Below, piece by piece: positions 41,952-54,352 of a DNA stretch of 64,000 nucleotides. The notes under the pieces were generated by a model. The model was given only the letters and a program-made list of their open reading frames with translations. It did no database searches and was not told where the DNA came from. The stretch is from Glandiceps talaboti (lineage: Eukaryota > Hemichordata > Enteropneusta > Spengelidae). Each line of letters begins with the position of its first letter. Within the stretch, counting starts at the first letter, position 1. The DNA lies in assembly GCF_964340395.1 (NCBI RefSeq), contig NC_135566.1, forward strand, positions 5,686,001-5,750,000, written 5' to 3'. The translations under genes were made by a program, and so were the position numbers.

Positions 41952-44798
41952 TTACAGTAACGCCATGTCATTCTCACAATTGATATTGTCACTTCTTGTC
42001 TCGTGTTCACTCTCTCTTGATCTCTCACCATGACAAGAACCAATTATTTGCAGAATTATGTAAGAGATTAATGTCAACACTGTTAATCCCAAAGTCATAT
42101 ACATAATCATCATAATGCTAAAAGTTTCTGTGAGAAAGCCGAATAGCAGTGGAAGCACTATCTCCGATGATGAAGCAGCCATAGTGAAAGTGGCAATGCG
42201 TTTCCCAGTAAGTTTGATGTATCGGTCAGCCCATAGTATAATACTTGGAAATACAGTTGCCATGGAAACCCCAAGTAATATCGTTGCACCCCACAACACC
42301 TCTACGACTGTACCTCCGAATATCGCCAGTAGGGAGCTCGCTGTACACATACCACACAAATCAATGATCAACATAGTCCGTGGAGCAAGTCTTGTTGCAC
42401 AGAATATACCAACTCCTCGTGAAGCAGCATAGCTACCCCAGAAAACAGAGTTCAAATAACTTGCTTGATTGATCGAAAATGCAAAGTCAGATTCTACTGC
42501 AAAAGTAAAAATGAATGCTCCATAAACAATCTCATGTCCGATATGAAAAAAAACGAAGGAAAACAAAAGAACCAACAATGTTATTGTAAAGATGTTGGTT
42601 TCCCTCTCAGCTGTTGTGGGATTGTCCAGATTCGAATTTCGCGTTTGGGGATTTGCTGATGCACAACCGTTTCGCATAGAAAGCAAGGAAAATAGTACAG
42701 CTATTATGAAAAAGAAAATTGATATTACAGTGAAGGGAACCCATAATGTTCCATTTCCCTCGTACTTTAACTGATCTGCCGTATAATTATTGCTAATCTC
42801 CGACTGGTTCCCAGGTTGTTGACGAGTATTCATAGTCATGTTCTCAGAGGATAGCGATGGTTGAAGGCTTGTGCTATTCCTCGCCAACTCTGCTGGTGTC
42901 AGAAACGGTCCTGCTATTAACGGTGCTACGGTGGCCCCTACCGCAAAACACAGAAAAAGACCTTGAAGCAGTGGTGCGGAATTTTTCCTCCATAGTTTGA
43001 TGCAGAAAATGTTTGAACCTATAAAGAGAGACATGCAAGGTTTACGATTACTTTTCACTCCTACATGCAACGAAATAGTAAGCAATAGATAATTAGAATT
43101 GCATTCAACGAAATAGATCGCCTAGCTATATTAAGTCATGCATGTGAATAAAAATAAAGTTTTGCCCAGTCAATCAAAAATGCAATTTTAATTAATAAGT
43201 CACAGGAACTTGTCATTATTCTGTTTCGAGAAACAAGCTTTTCCACACGGCCTTATTCCTTAATTTTACAATTGACGTAAAACAAAACTTCATCCGACTC
43301 TACAAACATCATACTTAGGCTAATAATGTCACATATTATCCGCAAACTCGACAAATTAGTACAAACATTTTTGTTTCATTTCATGACATTGGCTTCAATC
43401 AAAATTAAGCTTAAATCTTATCAACATTGCTATATTCTCACTGTATGCGCTACCATTATCGTCACCAAACGATATCAATGTTAACAATGTCTACGTTTTT
43501 CAGACAATTCAATGGCCAGGATTAAAATGTAACTATTGAACTTCAAGTGTTGACGACTCTGGCAATGAAATGCAGCAATTAATGTTAGTAATATGCTTAA
43601 GATTTTTTAAAAACCAAACGATATCTGATTTCGACCTAACTGACTGCTACTATAGCGCATGATGAGCAATGAAATTGAGAGGTTTATCAATCTCATCGTC
43701 GTAAAGCTCGGCCTGTTTTACGGCACCGCCCCACTGGAAGTGTAGCGGAAGAAATGACAGCTCTGGTTTACGAGAATGATCAGTCTTGACACATCAGAAG
43801 AAATGAGTGAAATATTTATGCTACTAACCTGTCGACATACCACCTATAAAAAATCCCCACCCTGTTATCGCAAATATAACCGATACAAAGTCATTGCACC
43901 ATGGGACAGACACGCCAGTGATGGCAGCACCAAGAAGACAAGTTCCTAAAATGAACTGGTTGTCAAATTTATCAAAGCCAGCACCCCAGACAAAACAACC
44001 AATCAAAAATCCAGAACTCTTAGCGATGAATATGAATGTTGTCTTTTGTAACGTGGTTCCCAGTAGCAATTGGAAGTCCAACAGACATGGCCCAAGAACA
44101 GCAACAGAATAACCCTGTTAATTATACAATTAGGCAATAATATGATTGCATATAGAGATTAATTTTAATGAGTCATTTGCATAATTAATGGTTTTGGTAA
44201 TTAGGCTATATCCAATGAATGCACACTACAAAGTCCATACAATTTGGTATATACATTAATAACAACAAAACGCATATCATACGAATGTTGTTGACTTAGC
44301 GTTTAGGTTTTATCTTGCATATACATAATTAATTATTTTCGGTAATCAGGATATATCTTAATAAGTATAAATGGTAAAAGTGTTCAAGTGTTTCATGTAG
44401 TTTGCTGGGTGAAGTTTTTAATTGTAGTCAGTCATTTCTATATAATTCATTATTTTCATTAATTAGACAGTATCAGCAGAATGCAACCTTATGAGTTCAT
44501 GTAATTTGGTACATACATTGATAATAGCAAAGTGCGCATGTCTCCTAAAACTAGTGGATTAATATGCTAATAGTAGTGAAATTGGTGGAGGTCGAATCTG
44601 CAAAACAATAGTTTATAGAAAACTTACCACGCCAAATGAAATCAAGTAAATCAAAACCGTAATCGTTATTTTGATAGATCTCTTCTCTTTCTCGTTTGCT
44701 CTCTCCTTCACCTTGATATTTTCATTGGTTGAAGTATCTTCAGCTACCCGTGGCTGACCAGTCAATTTAACTTCTTCGTCATTATTTGTGAGTGCCAT
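41952..44798 (-). CDS. Major facilitator superfamily transporter C (NaGLT1/MFSD4-like)
   Basis: Three exons: 44628-44798, 43829-44114 and 41952-43018, giving 507 aa with the same 171- and 286-base exons as A and B. Starts MALTNND. Exon 2 carries GYSVAVLGP and FLIGCFVWGAGFDKF. Exon 3 begins GSNIFCIKLW and has an extracellular loop with several Asn-X-Thr/Ser sites (NST, NMT, NQS, NYT, NGT). Compared with A and B it is more diverged but keeps GTVVEVLWGATILLGVSMATVFPS almost unchanged. The acidic C-tail is shorter. Intact reading frame, so probably functional; substrate unknown. Confidence 0.92.
44163..44560. repeat. Divergent tandem repeat Y, about three units, in transporter C intron 1
   Basis: Units carry GAGTCATTTGCATAATTAAT, GGTAATTAGGCTATATC, TTGGTATATACATT and an AAAGTGCGCATGTCTCCTA-type segment. 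Same family as 37790-38010. Confidence 0.5.
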
Positions 44799-44865
44799 TT
44801 TCTTTGTATAAGAATATAAAACAAAATTTAAGTATATCATTCCATCACCATCAGTGCGTCCTGCA

Positions 44866-45082
44866 AACGTATGTATGTATGTATGTATGTATGTATGTAT
44901 GTATGTATGTATGTATGTATGTATGTATGTATGTATGTGTGTGTGTATGTATGTATGTATGTATGTATGTATGTATGTATGTATGTATGTATGTATGTAT
45001 GTATGTGCGTGTATGTATGTATGTATGTATGTATGTATGTATGTATGTATGTATGTATGTATGTATGTATGTATATGTATGT
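44866..45082. repeat. (ATGT)n microsatellite upstream of transporter C
   Basis: About 217 bp of ATGT units with two GTGT/GCGT interruptions, starting about 70 bp upstream of the copy C start codon. Confidence 0.95.
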
Positions 45083-45159
45083 AACTGGACCAAGCTACAT
45101 GTGGTAAGATCGACTCTCCAAACTTTTTCTGATAATTGCGTCCCCGATATACTTATAGT

Positions 45160-46003
45160 TCACTCAAAGCTATAATTGTAACGTCTACAAGTGTACTTAG
45201 TAACTATCTATCACCATGGGAATATCTACAATTCAATATCGAGCTAAAATTGGCGCCTTTAGAGGTGGAGACCCAGCAAGGCTCAGAAAACCATTCAACT
45301 GATCCAGTGACAAAGGAGGATATCACTGGTATAAATGCTACACTGGACAAAATTATCTCAGAATCAGAATACGTCCATGAAAAGTTAGACCAACTACAAA
45401 CCAGGATGGATTGCATTGAGGACGATATGGTAGAATTAAGAGACAACCTTCAAAGTAATACAGCGAAACTAGCCGATGTGGAATCAAATAACGAAGCCAT
45501 TCAAGGGATTAAATCGGTTCTGGATAAACTAAGGAAAGACAACAATGATTTGAGGCGGGCCAATGACGATTTAGAAAACAGAGGTCGACGTAACAATCTT
45601 ATCTTCTATGGCATTCAACAAGAAAATGCTGCCGAAAGCTGGAGTGCTTCTGAAGCAAAAGTTAAATCTGTACTTTCGAACGAGTATGGTATTTCGGAGG
45701 AGATTGAACTCGAAAGAGCTCACCGAATAACAAATGCACGAGAAGTACGCGGAATGAAGGCAATTATCGCCATGTTCACACGCTTTAAGGACAAGTCAAG
45801 AGTACTCGCGGCCGCCAACAAACAAGGGTACTGACATCAGCATCAGCATTGGGGAAGATTAATTCTCCAAACTAATACACACAATTCGTACGAAGCTTTT
45901 GGCGTTTCGTAAGTCACTATTAGATGACAACCCTTCTCTAAAGGCACAAGTAAGGTACAACAGGTTGGTATGCTCTGACGAACACGGCTACACATACATA
46001 CGT
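45160..46003 (+). mobile_element. Non-LTR retrotransposon (LINE) ORF1 remnant
   Basis: An open frame to 45834 encodes a coiled-coil region (heptad-like DKIISESEYVHEKLDQL, MVELRDNLQSNTAKL) followed by LENRGRRNNLIFYGI, the start of the RNA-recognition-like domain of L1-type ORF1 proteins. ELERAHRI then follows. A single-base frameshift near 45827 and a stop near 45864 break it. The next frame continues with the C-terminal domain (LIHTIRTKLLAFRKSLL, LVCSDEHGYTY) to about 46003. No reverse transcriptase is present. Dead 5' fragment of a LINE, family inferred. Confidence 0.8.
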
Positions 46004-46319
46004 ACGCATGTATGTACATTTTTGACTGTGTTTTGTCGTGTTCTTTGCCTGGATCTCTTTATCTGTTGACTTGTCAAAATACATAAATGATATTCATACA
46101 CATTACATGGTGAGTCAGTGGCTTGGAAAATATCTGCCGCCAATCAGCTAGGAATGAAAAAGCCTTGATTCCAGGCGACCTATTTTCTTTTACGATTACA
46201 TGACATGATACAATACGCTACAGATTACAAATCATTACCTTAAATTGTGATCCTCAGTTATCAATGTTTGGTGTACCACCTCCAGACAGACTTCCTACTT
46301 CTAGATTTATTTCATGTAA

Positions 46320-46833
46320 GTAATTGGCACAAAACTGACCAAGTACGGGCAGAGTTACGAGCTCGCAAGTCTCAAGTACGAGTGACGGTCAGCTGATAAG
46401 AACACATTGTTGTCATGGTTGCATCTATAAATAGTGTTCACTGACATGTAAATGTAATCAAATTGTATCAATGTGTATAAAACGATGTGTCCGCAATTTA
46501 GCCACTCAATGAGAAAAAAAATAAAGTTCAGAAAAACGAAGTCAGGGGTTTCTGTTTCATTGCACGGCTGTCTGCTGCTTTTCTGTGAAAACTTAAAATT
46601 TTTACCGAAACATTACTTTGATATCAGAACAATATATTTTTTCGGGGGACACGTAGTCAGTTCGGATGACCGATCAATTCGGATATTCGCCACGTACTCG
46701 CGGAATACGACAAGCGTGAGTCCTCTGCGTACTCATCGAAAATTAGGCCAACTACAAGAGTATGACGTCACTCGTACTTGAGACTTACGAGCTCGTAACT
46801 CTTCCCGTACTTGGTCAGTTTTGGGCGAATTAC
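46320..46833. mobile_element. 514-bp DNA transposon-like element with about 67-bp terminal inverted repeats
   Basis: Left repeat 46320-46386 and right repeat 46767-46833 are reverse complements with few mismatches. Both contain AAAACTGACCAAGTACGGG, AGAGTTACGAGCTCG and AAGTCTCAAGTACGAGTGAC. The interior (about 380 bp) encodes nothing recognisable. A CRE palindrome TGACGTCA at 46763-46770 overlaps the inner edge of the right repeat. Target duplication not resolved. Confidence 0.75.
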
Positions 46834-46904
46834 ATATTTGCAAAGTGGACATGCACTTATATAATCCAATGCGTATTGCTTTTAGCAGTCACCTATTGTC
46901 ATTT

Positions 46905-47236
46905 TGGCATAAAAGAGATGAGATTAAACAGCCATCGGTATAGAATCATTACGTAATATGATGGGCCTTGGAATAAAGTCAACTCAAATGTGTCTATCCA
47001 CTAAATTCATGAGGAGACCCTCTCTCCATAAAGTGGTACGTGTATTTACATGTAAAGGAAAAATTTCAACAATTTCAAATGACAATTGACCAAGCTCACT
47101 CAAAATAGCGAATTAATAAATTGACAAGACATGACATGACATGATATTTGATTACGATTTTCCGATGTTAAGAGACGTTAAATTCTAAACTCACAAATTG
47201 CCAAACGGAGGACCTAACTTTCTGACCCGAGACCAC
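46905..47236. repeat. Duplicated intergenic segment, copy 2
   Basis: Counterpart of 40850-41180, same order and orientation, 6.05 kb away; flows into an ATAC microsatellite. Confidence 0.7.
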
Positions 47237-47294
47237 ACACACATATACATGCATACATGCATACATACATACATACATACATACATACATACAT

Positions 47295-47327
<33 letters not shown>

Positions 47328-47397
47328 TACATACTTGTATACATACATACATACATACATACATACATACATACAAACACACACACACACACACACA
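47237..47397. repeat. (ATAC)n and (CA)n microsatellite
   Basis: ATAC units with CA blocks; 161 bp. Confidence 0.95.
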
Positions 47398-47590
47398 GAT
47401 GGAAGGACACTGCACCATGCTTAGCACTACTGAACCTTATCAGTTCAGATGTGCTAAACAATTTCATAAAATTTTGTCATTTTTTCAACTTTAATGTTGT
47501 AAGAGTTGTACTCATTGCAGCATGTAGTGAACAAGGCATATCAACATCCAATGAATGTGTAAAATGATCTTGTTGACAAACAATATTTGT

Positions 47591-47701
47591 GTGTGTATGT
47601 ATGTATGTATGTATGTATGTATGTATGTGTGTATGTATGTATGTGTGTATGTATGTATGTATGTATGTATGTATGTATGTATGTATATGTATGTATGTAT
47701 G

Positions 47702-47735
<34 letters not shown>

Positions 47736-47890
47736 TGTATGCATGTATGTGTATGTATGTATGGATGAATGGATATGTATTTATGCATTCATGCATGTGG
47801 GTGTGTAGGGAGGCAGGCAGGTAGTAAGTAGGTGCGTGTGTGTGTGTGTGTGTGGGTGGGTGGGTGTGAGAGTGTGTGTATGTGTACATG
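47591..47890. repeat. (GTAT)n microsatellite and GT-rich tail
   Basis: GTAT units to about 47765, then GGAT, GGCAG and GTGTGTGGGTGG blocks, 3' of transporter D. Long frames here are artefacts. Confidence 0.9.
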
Positions 47891-48145
47891 CATGCATGTA
47901 TGCATCATTCACTGCCATTTATTGACCACAGACAGAATAAATGTCTATATTTACAGAGTTTATTCATCTCAAGAGAATGATTTAACTGTTTTCAGTAAAT
48001 GCTCAGTGTAGTTTTCAATATATGGAAACATAATGAAAACTACAATCATATTACAGCTATGTGAATATAAATACATATTGCACATCTTTTGAATTAAAAA
48101 GTAATAATTAAATTTAAACAAGATGAGTTCAATATCCATAATATC

Positions 48146-50950
48146 TTATATATGACTTTGTAATTGTATTGTTTCTGTTTCTGGATTAATATCCTTGTTC
48201 TCTTCTTCATCATCTTCTTCTTTATCCCTGGGTCTTTCTCCATGACAGGAAGCCAGAATCTGCATTAACACAAAGATGATGGTGGTTGATATAGACAAGC
48301 CCAAAGTGAAGTACATGACTATCATGTTACTGTAACTTTCAAACAGCATTCCCACTATCCAAGGTATTAACATCTCTGAAGCGGCTGCTGCCATGCAGAA
48401 AATTGCTGTCGCTTTGCCGGTGAGTAGGATGTAATGTTCTGACCATGCTATTACTGTTGGGAATACAGTTGCCATGGATATACCAAGTAAAACTGAAGCT
48501 CCCCAGAGCACTGTGACATTTGTGCCCCCAAAGATCACCAACAGGGAACTTGCAGTACATAAACCAATTAGATCAATGATCAACATTGTTCTTGGAGACA
48601 TCAGCATTGCACAACATATTCCCATTCCACGTGCAGCAGCAAAACTTCCCCAGAAAACAGAGTTCAGAAAACTGGCAGTCTGGATGGTGAAGCCCAGGTT
48701 TGATTTCAAAGCAAATGTGTAGATAAATGAACCTAACAGTGCTTCGTGGCCAACATAGGCAAAACAGAATAGGAACAAAAATATCAACAGTGTCACCCTG
48801 AAGATGTGATTCTCTTTATAGGGTTTAGATGTCATGTTGCCAGGCTGCTCTTTGGACTTTACTTTCTTTGGTAGAATTACTTGACGAGAATCCTTCATAA
48901 AGAGCCAGAAGAATGGTATACTGACAAGGAAATGATAGAGTGAGATCAAGGTATACGGTATCCATAATGTACCATTTCCAGTGAAAGATTCAGAATCAAT
49001 GTCACTGTTGTTACGTAATGTCTCATTTCCACTTTCATCAAAACTTAATCTCTCCGGTGCATCATCACCATCACTGGCAACAGTTGAGGTCTTGATCACT
49101 GAGAACCCTGGTGAGCTTTGGATGAAAACTTGACTGCTCTCTGTTGTGTTTATGAGCACCAAACCACCTGTCTTAACACTGCTGTTACTATCATCAAGAC
49201 TTCTTTCAATACGACCAATCATCTTTTGAAGTATCTTTTCAAATTCTTTAAGCTCAGTGTCTCTCTTGGAAACCAACTTCTCAACACCGTGAGGGGCATC
49301 TATTATTCCAAGCGGTTTGACAGTGTATATCAGCTCAGATGGTAGTATACTCTCATTAAACACAGACAGATCCAACATTGTCGACAACTCCAGACTTGGG
49401 GAAGGGCTGGTAGTGTTGTTCAATGGTGGTGTGAGGAATGGACCAGCTATCAGTGGTGCTACAGTTGCTCCTAAGGCAAAAAAGAAATGTAGAGCTTGCA
49501 TCCATGGACCAGAATCCTTCTCCCATATGTTCACACACACAACATTTCCTCCTATAATAATAGAATATTTGAAATTAATTTAAAAGGATCATCACATCAG
49601 CAAAGTTGAAATAACGTTACTGAAGACTGCAAAATTCTCAGCGATTCGTCTGAAGTGCTTAAAAAACTATACACAGTTTATATTAAAGTTGCATTATGGA
49701 TGTGAAAAGGTTATTTATTTTGGATTTGTAATTGATAAAACTTTAGTAACTGTTTTCTTCTTGAAAAAAACAATGTGAAACAACACAGACCAAGTGCATG
49801 ATTGTATGTCATTAATTGCAAAACACTGACAAAAATGTGCTCTTTAAATAGCATGAGGTTTGGTAAACATAGAGTTTCTGATGGAAAAATGCACAATGAG
49901 TTTATCAAAGTTAAAAGAACATCAAAGGTTGGTAAACTGTTACTACGATGACCATCATCATCATGAACACAGACAGTATTTTTGGAACGTAATACATACA
50001 CTCACTGTATATAACTTGTCCTGTGATTAAGCAGTGTTTTGTCCTCCCAGGGAACACGAGTACATTGTGTTTCTATTCTTAACAAGAACTAGTCCATGTA
50101 CAAAACTTATATGATCTTCACTTTTTAAAATGAAATTTCTGTCAAAAAACATTGCCTAAATTAATTTCTAAACTGTATAGTATCACACAATCCACTGTAC
50201 CTGTATCAAGAAATCCTGAACAGAAACCCCAGACTGCCATGAAAGTAATCAATAACCATAGAGCACTACACCATGGCAAAAACAACCCGGTAACACCAGA
50301 ACCAAACAGAGACAAGGCCAACAATAATTGGTTCTCAAAGCGATCAAAGCAGGCACCACCAATCATAGCACCAATCAGATAGCCTGTACTTCGAGCAGTG
50401 AACATAAAAGTGATTTGTTGAAGACTTGCATTTGTTTGGAACTGAAGATCCGGCAAGCTAGGTCCAACAACTGAAATACATAAACCCTGTGGGAATAAAA
50501 AGTCTAAATAGTAAAATATTCAATAATTACCAAGGTATGAGTTTCACTCACAGTTTACCTGCTATCTTATCCTTAAAGATGCAAAGACCAAAGATATGCC
50601 ATGTCCATGTTGTGCATCATCATGTGAACTGTGAATTTGTTGGAGATAGCGAAAATATATTTGAATGATATATATGAAAGAACTACACTATTTGTGGAAT
50701 GCAATAATTTGAGATAATATATAATATTTTGAATCTTACTTACAAGACCAAAGAATGCAAAATAAATGAGAACTGTCTTCAGTACTTTGGAAGAGTATGT
50801 TGCCCCCTTCCCCTCTGTCTTTTCTGGGAGAACCTGTTCAGTTAACAGATCCACATGTGTTGGTTTGGTATTATTCTCATTCTCCATACCATCCATGATA
50901 TCTCCATTACTCAGCTGCATATTGCCTCTATGTTTGGCTTCTGATACCAT
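48146..50950 (-). CDS. Major facilitator superfamily transporter D, long-loop form
   Basis: Three exons: 50744-50950, 50201-50486 and 48146-49551, giving 632 aa. The 286-base middle exon and phases match copies A-C. The start is the ATG at 50950 (MVSEAKHRG); an in-frame TTG just upstream is ignored. Exon 2 has GLCISVVGP and GYLIGAMIGGACFDRF. Exon 3 starts GGNVVCVNIW, closer to the vertebrate MFSD4/NaGLT1 pattern than the other copies. The extracellular loop after LIAGPFLTP is about 160 aa against about 48 in A, with at least six Asn-X-Ser/Thr sites and a charged, potentially helical middle (KRDTELKEFEKILQK). Helices after GNGTLWIPYT are conserved. The C-tail is acidic (EEDDEEENKD). Probably the oldest member of the array. 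Confidence 0.92.
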
Positions 50951-51485
50951 GCACAAGTGAGTCTTGTCTCTGATATGGAAGACAGATATGTTATTTTTGC
51001 CTTTATATAAACACCTATCTGAGTATCACATTTACATTTATTTGCACCTAAAATTGAAAATATAATCTCCATCTAGCCCCCACAAGTCTAAATAAAATCT
51101 CAATGTTAGCATTAACAGGTTTACACATGTAGTATTTTGTCTAGGACTCTAATAACAACAGACATTTTTGGATGCATCTAAAAAGGATGTCATCAAATCT
51201 GTCATCTAGAGTGTACAGGTGACTTGTGAAAGTGGATACAATCACTAGCAGTCTTGGTAAAATTTCCTCTTTTTGTGTGTAGACTATTCATCCGGAAGGA
51301 AGCATACAAGAAAAGCTATCTCCATTTGTCTGGTAAAATACTATGCACTGTACATTGCTAACATTTAATTTGAAATTTATTGGCGAATCTATATTTTTGT
51401 TGAATTTTACTGGATTTTACCGACAGATGATTAATAGCTGGTCAGTGAACAACATTACACGATAATAACAAATATTATGTGTGTG

Positions 51486-51522
<37 letters not shown>

Positions 51523-53221
51523 TGTAAACGCTTATGTTAAAATCAAAACCACCAAATCTTGTACAGCTTTTAAAGTAATATTGTGAAATTTGACACTACG
51601 ACTCTACATACATGTTTTGTCTGACTGCTATATCATGAAACACTAAAAGACAATGCATCATTCTTCTTCTTCACAGCATCCTAACTGACAAAAACATTTC
51701 TGCAAGTCATGGGTCAAAATACCGTACATTCTTTATCAACATGTCATACAGGTTATTCAAACATGTCACAATGTTTTGTAGATTGATTACAGAATGACAT
51801 CAAATAGGTCAATGTAAGGTTGTGCAAAATAACTTTGATGTTATTTTTGAAGAAAAAAAGTATGAAAATGTAACAAAATGTGAGTTTTGTATCATATTGA
51901 ATGTTTATTCCAAGGCCTTACACTCGATTCAATTCCAAGAATCCATATCAAGTTTTGTGTGCAATTTTTATTAGAGTATTCAGGTGTTCTCGGTTAAAAG
52001 AGGATGGCAGATATTGAAAATTTGAATGCAGTTAAGTAAAGTGATTAATTTGGTGAAGATACATGACTGTAAAATACGCGAAGTGGATTTAGTCATAAAA
52101 TTGGTCTGGATATGTCAAATTTTGTTTTAAGTATTAAGAATACGGAAGGAGCACCAATCAGATTTTGTCAGTAATCATTTACCTTTTACATAATTTGCCT
52201 ATTTTGGAATATACAATTAATTTGTTTTAGTGAACTGCCTCTCCTCATTGGTTTTACAAACCCATCTCGACATCAGACCATAGACCCTACACATGTATGG
52301 TCTATGATCAAACAAAGTTGTTATTTTGAATGGCCTAACTGACAGGTAATAGGCCAAACGTTCCATGTGGCCTACTCAAAAAAATTTTAAGCTTTTGTTC
52401 ATGATTTATTTTAATTCAATTTGGGAGGGGGATGTATGACATCAGTAGTTTTCAAATTTCTGATTTTCATGCCATTTTCAAGATGCTTTTCTCTAATTAT
52501 AAGGTCAGCACAAGTAAAAGTAGGTCAGGTCAGGGTTGGGTAATTGAAACTATACATCTTATTGTGTGGCCTTCGGTATTATCATCATCTATGATCTAAA
52601 CTGTGATATAGTCACCAGCAACGAATGAAAACTTGGCACGTAAGTACATTCACCACTACAATGTTATTATGGCCAACATTACGGGGAAATCAGGTACCCA
52701 TACATAATTCAGTTCTTATATTTTAGGTACATCAGTGTTTGGATGGTAAGCAGGTAAATCTACCTAAATTCTTCTGGTATTTTACCAGGGTTCATCACCA
52801 CACACTATGGTATTACATATGTTTAACTTTGCCAGTTTTCCCAGCCCCCTCCCCCCCCCCCCGCCCCACCATTATCAGGATTCCAAAACCTTAGTAAAAC
52901 ACTGCATACACTTTATACAGATTTTTTTTTTAAATTATCAACATCTACAGATCAATTTATCTGACAAGCTTGCTCCTTTTTTCAAGAAATATAAATTGAC
53001 ATTGACACAGCACCATATAGTTATAGATTAGTATGGGTACAGATTTGTACAAAAGTGCAAAAATAAAGAAATTTATGAAACAGCCAGCCTTCATATTAGT
53101 TTGTAACATGATCTAAACTATATACACTTTATTGCATTCTCACTATACCAGTATCTTGTCAAAATATGCTAATTTTTAAAACAATACACACAAGGCAGTA
53201 TGCTGAGTACACTGTATGTAT
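50951..53221. other. Intergenic DNA upstream of transporter D
   Basis: About 2.3 kb with no recognised exon. (GT)n at 51481-51521, C-rich run at 52848-52866, and a short inverted repeat around AGACCATAGACC...GGTCTATG at 52277-52308. Should include the promoter of copy D. Confidence 0.5.
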
Positions 53222-53664
53222 GATATACCTACCGTAGCCGATGACGACAAATCGGTCTTCTAATTCAAGTGTCGGTCTTCTAATTCAAGTGTCGGTCTTC
53301 TAGTTCAAAAAACCGGTCTTCTAATTCAAGTATAGTATAGTATAGTATAGTATAGTATAGTATAGTATAGTATAGTATAGTATAGAAAACTTTTGAAAGA
53401 GAAGATGGACGCGACACTTGAGTTAGAAGACCGACACTTGAGTTAGAAGACCGACACTTGAATTAGAAGACCGACACTTGAGTTAGAAGACCGACACTTG
53501 AACTAGAAGACCGACACTTGAATTAGAAGACCGGTTTTTTGAACTAGAAGACCGACACTTGAACTAGAAGACCGACACTTGAATTAGAAGACCGGTTTTT
53601 TGAACTAGAAGACCGACACTTGAATTAGAAGACCGGTTTGTTGTTATCGGCCACGGTATATACC
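53222..53664. mobile_element. Foldback-like element with minisatellite arms
   Basis: Outer ends are inverted: GATATACC..CCGTAGCCGATGACGACAAATCGG on the left and the complement of GGTATATACCGTGGCCGATAACAACAAACCGG on the right. Inside, a roughly 20-bp unit (GGTCTTCTAATTCAAGTGTC) repeats about four times on the left in one orientation and about eleven times on the right in the opposite orientation. Some units carry a GGTTTTTTGAA variant. The centre holds an (AGTAT)n tract (about 53330-53385) and unique DNA. Resembles FB-type foldback transposons; classification inferred. Confidence 0.7.
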
Positions 53665-53839
53665 AGCATTTAGGAACCAATGCTGTCTTTGGCAAGCTTG
53701 TATTTGATTTGGTATTGATTTTTGATGTATTCATATCAAAAAATGGATTAAAAATCAGTGTAAAATGTAACGAAGCTTGCATGTAGGCACAATCCCTCTA
53801 TGATACATTGATAGTGATGAGAGAGGGACGAGGTGTGAT

Positions 53840-54352
53840 ATGGGGAGGGTAGAGACGATAGAGGGACTATCTGTGATGTGGGTAGGGTAGAGACGATAGA
53901 GGGACTGGCTGTGATGTGGGGAGGGTAGAGACGATAGAGGGACTAGCTGTGATGTGGGGAGGGTAGAGACGATAGAGGGACTGGCTGTGATGTGGGGAGG
54001 GTAGAGACGATAGAGGGACTATCTGTGATGTGGGTAGGGTAGAGACGATAGAGGGACTGGCTGTGATGTGGGGAGGGTAGAGACGATAGAGGGACTAGCT
54101 GTGATGTGGGGAGGGTAGAGACGATAGAGGGACTAGCTGTGATGTGGGGAGGGTAGAGACGATAGAGGGACTGGCTGTGATGTGGGGAGGGTAGAGACGA
54201 TAGAGGGACTATCTGTGATGTGGGTAGGGTAGAGACGATAGAGGGACTGGCTGTGATGTGGGGAGGGTAGAGACGATAGAGGGACTAGCTGTGATGTGGG
54301 TAGGGTAGAGACGATGGAGGGACTAGCTGTGATGTGGGGAGGGTAGAGACGT
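53840..54352. repeat. 38-bp minisatellite, about 13 units, with higher-order pattern
   Basis: Unit GTAGAGACGATAGAGGGACT-RKCTGTGATGTGGGKAGG. Variant blocks ATCTG, GGCTG and AGCTG recur in order ATC-GGC-AGC-GGC, then ATC-GGC-AGC-AGC-GGC, then ATC-GGC-AGC-AGC. The ATC variant is always followed by GGGTAGG. This indicates duplication of multi-unit blocks. No coding signal. Confidence 0.9.

Noticed and set aside
53250-54352. Regularly spaced short repeats resembling a CRISPR array
   Set aside because: There are no unique spacers of constant length, no cas-like genes, and the surroundings are intron-containing animal genes; both tracts are minisatellites.
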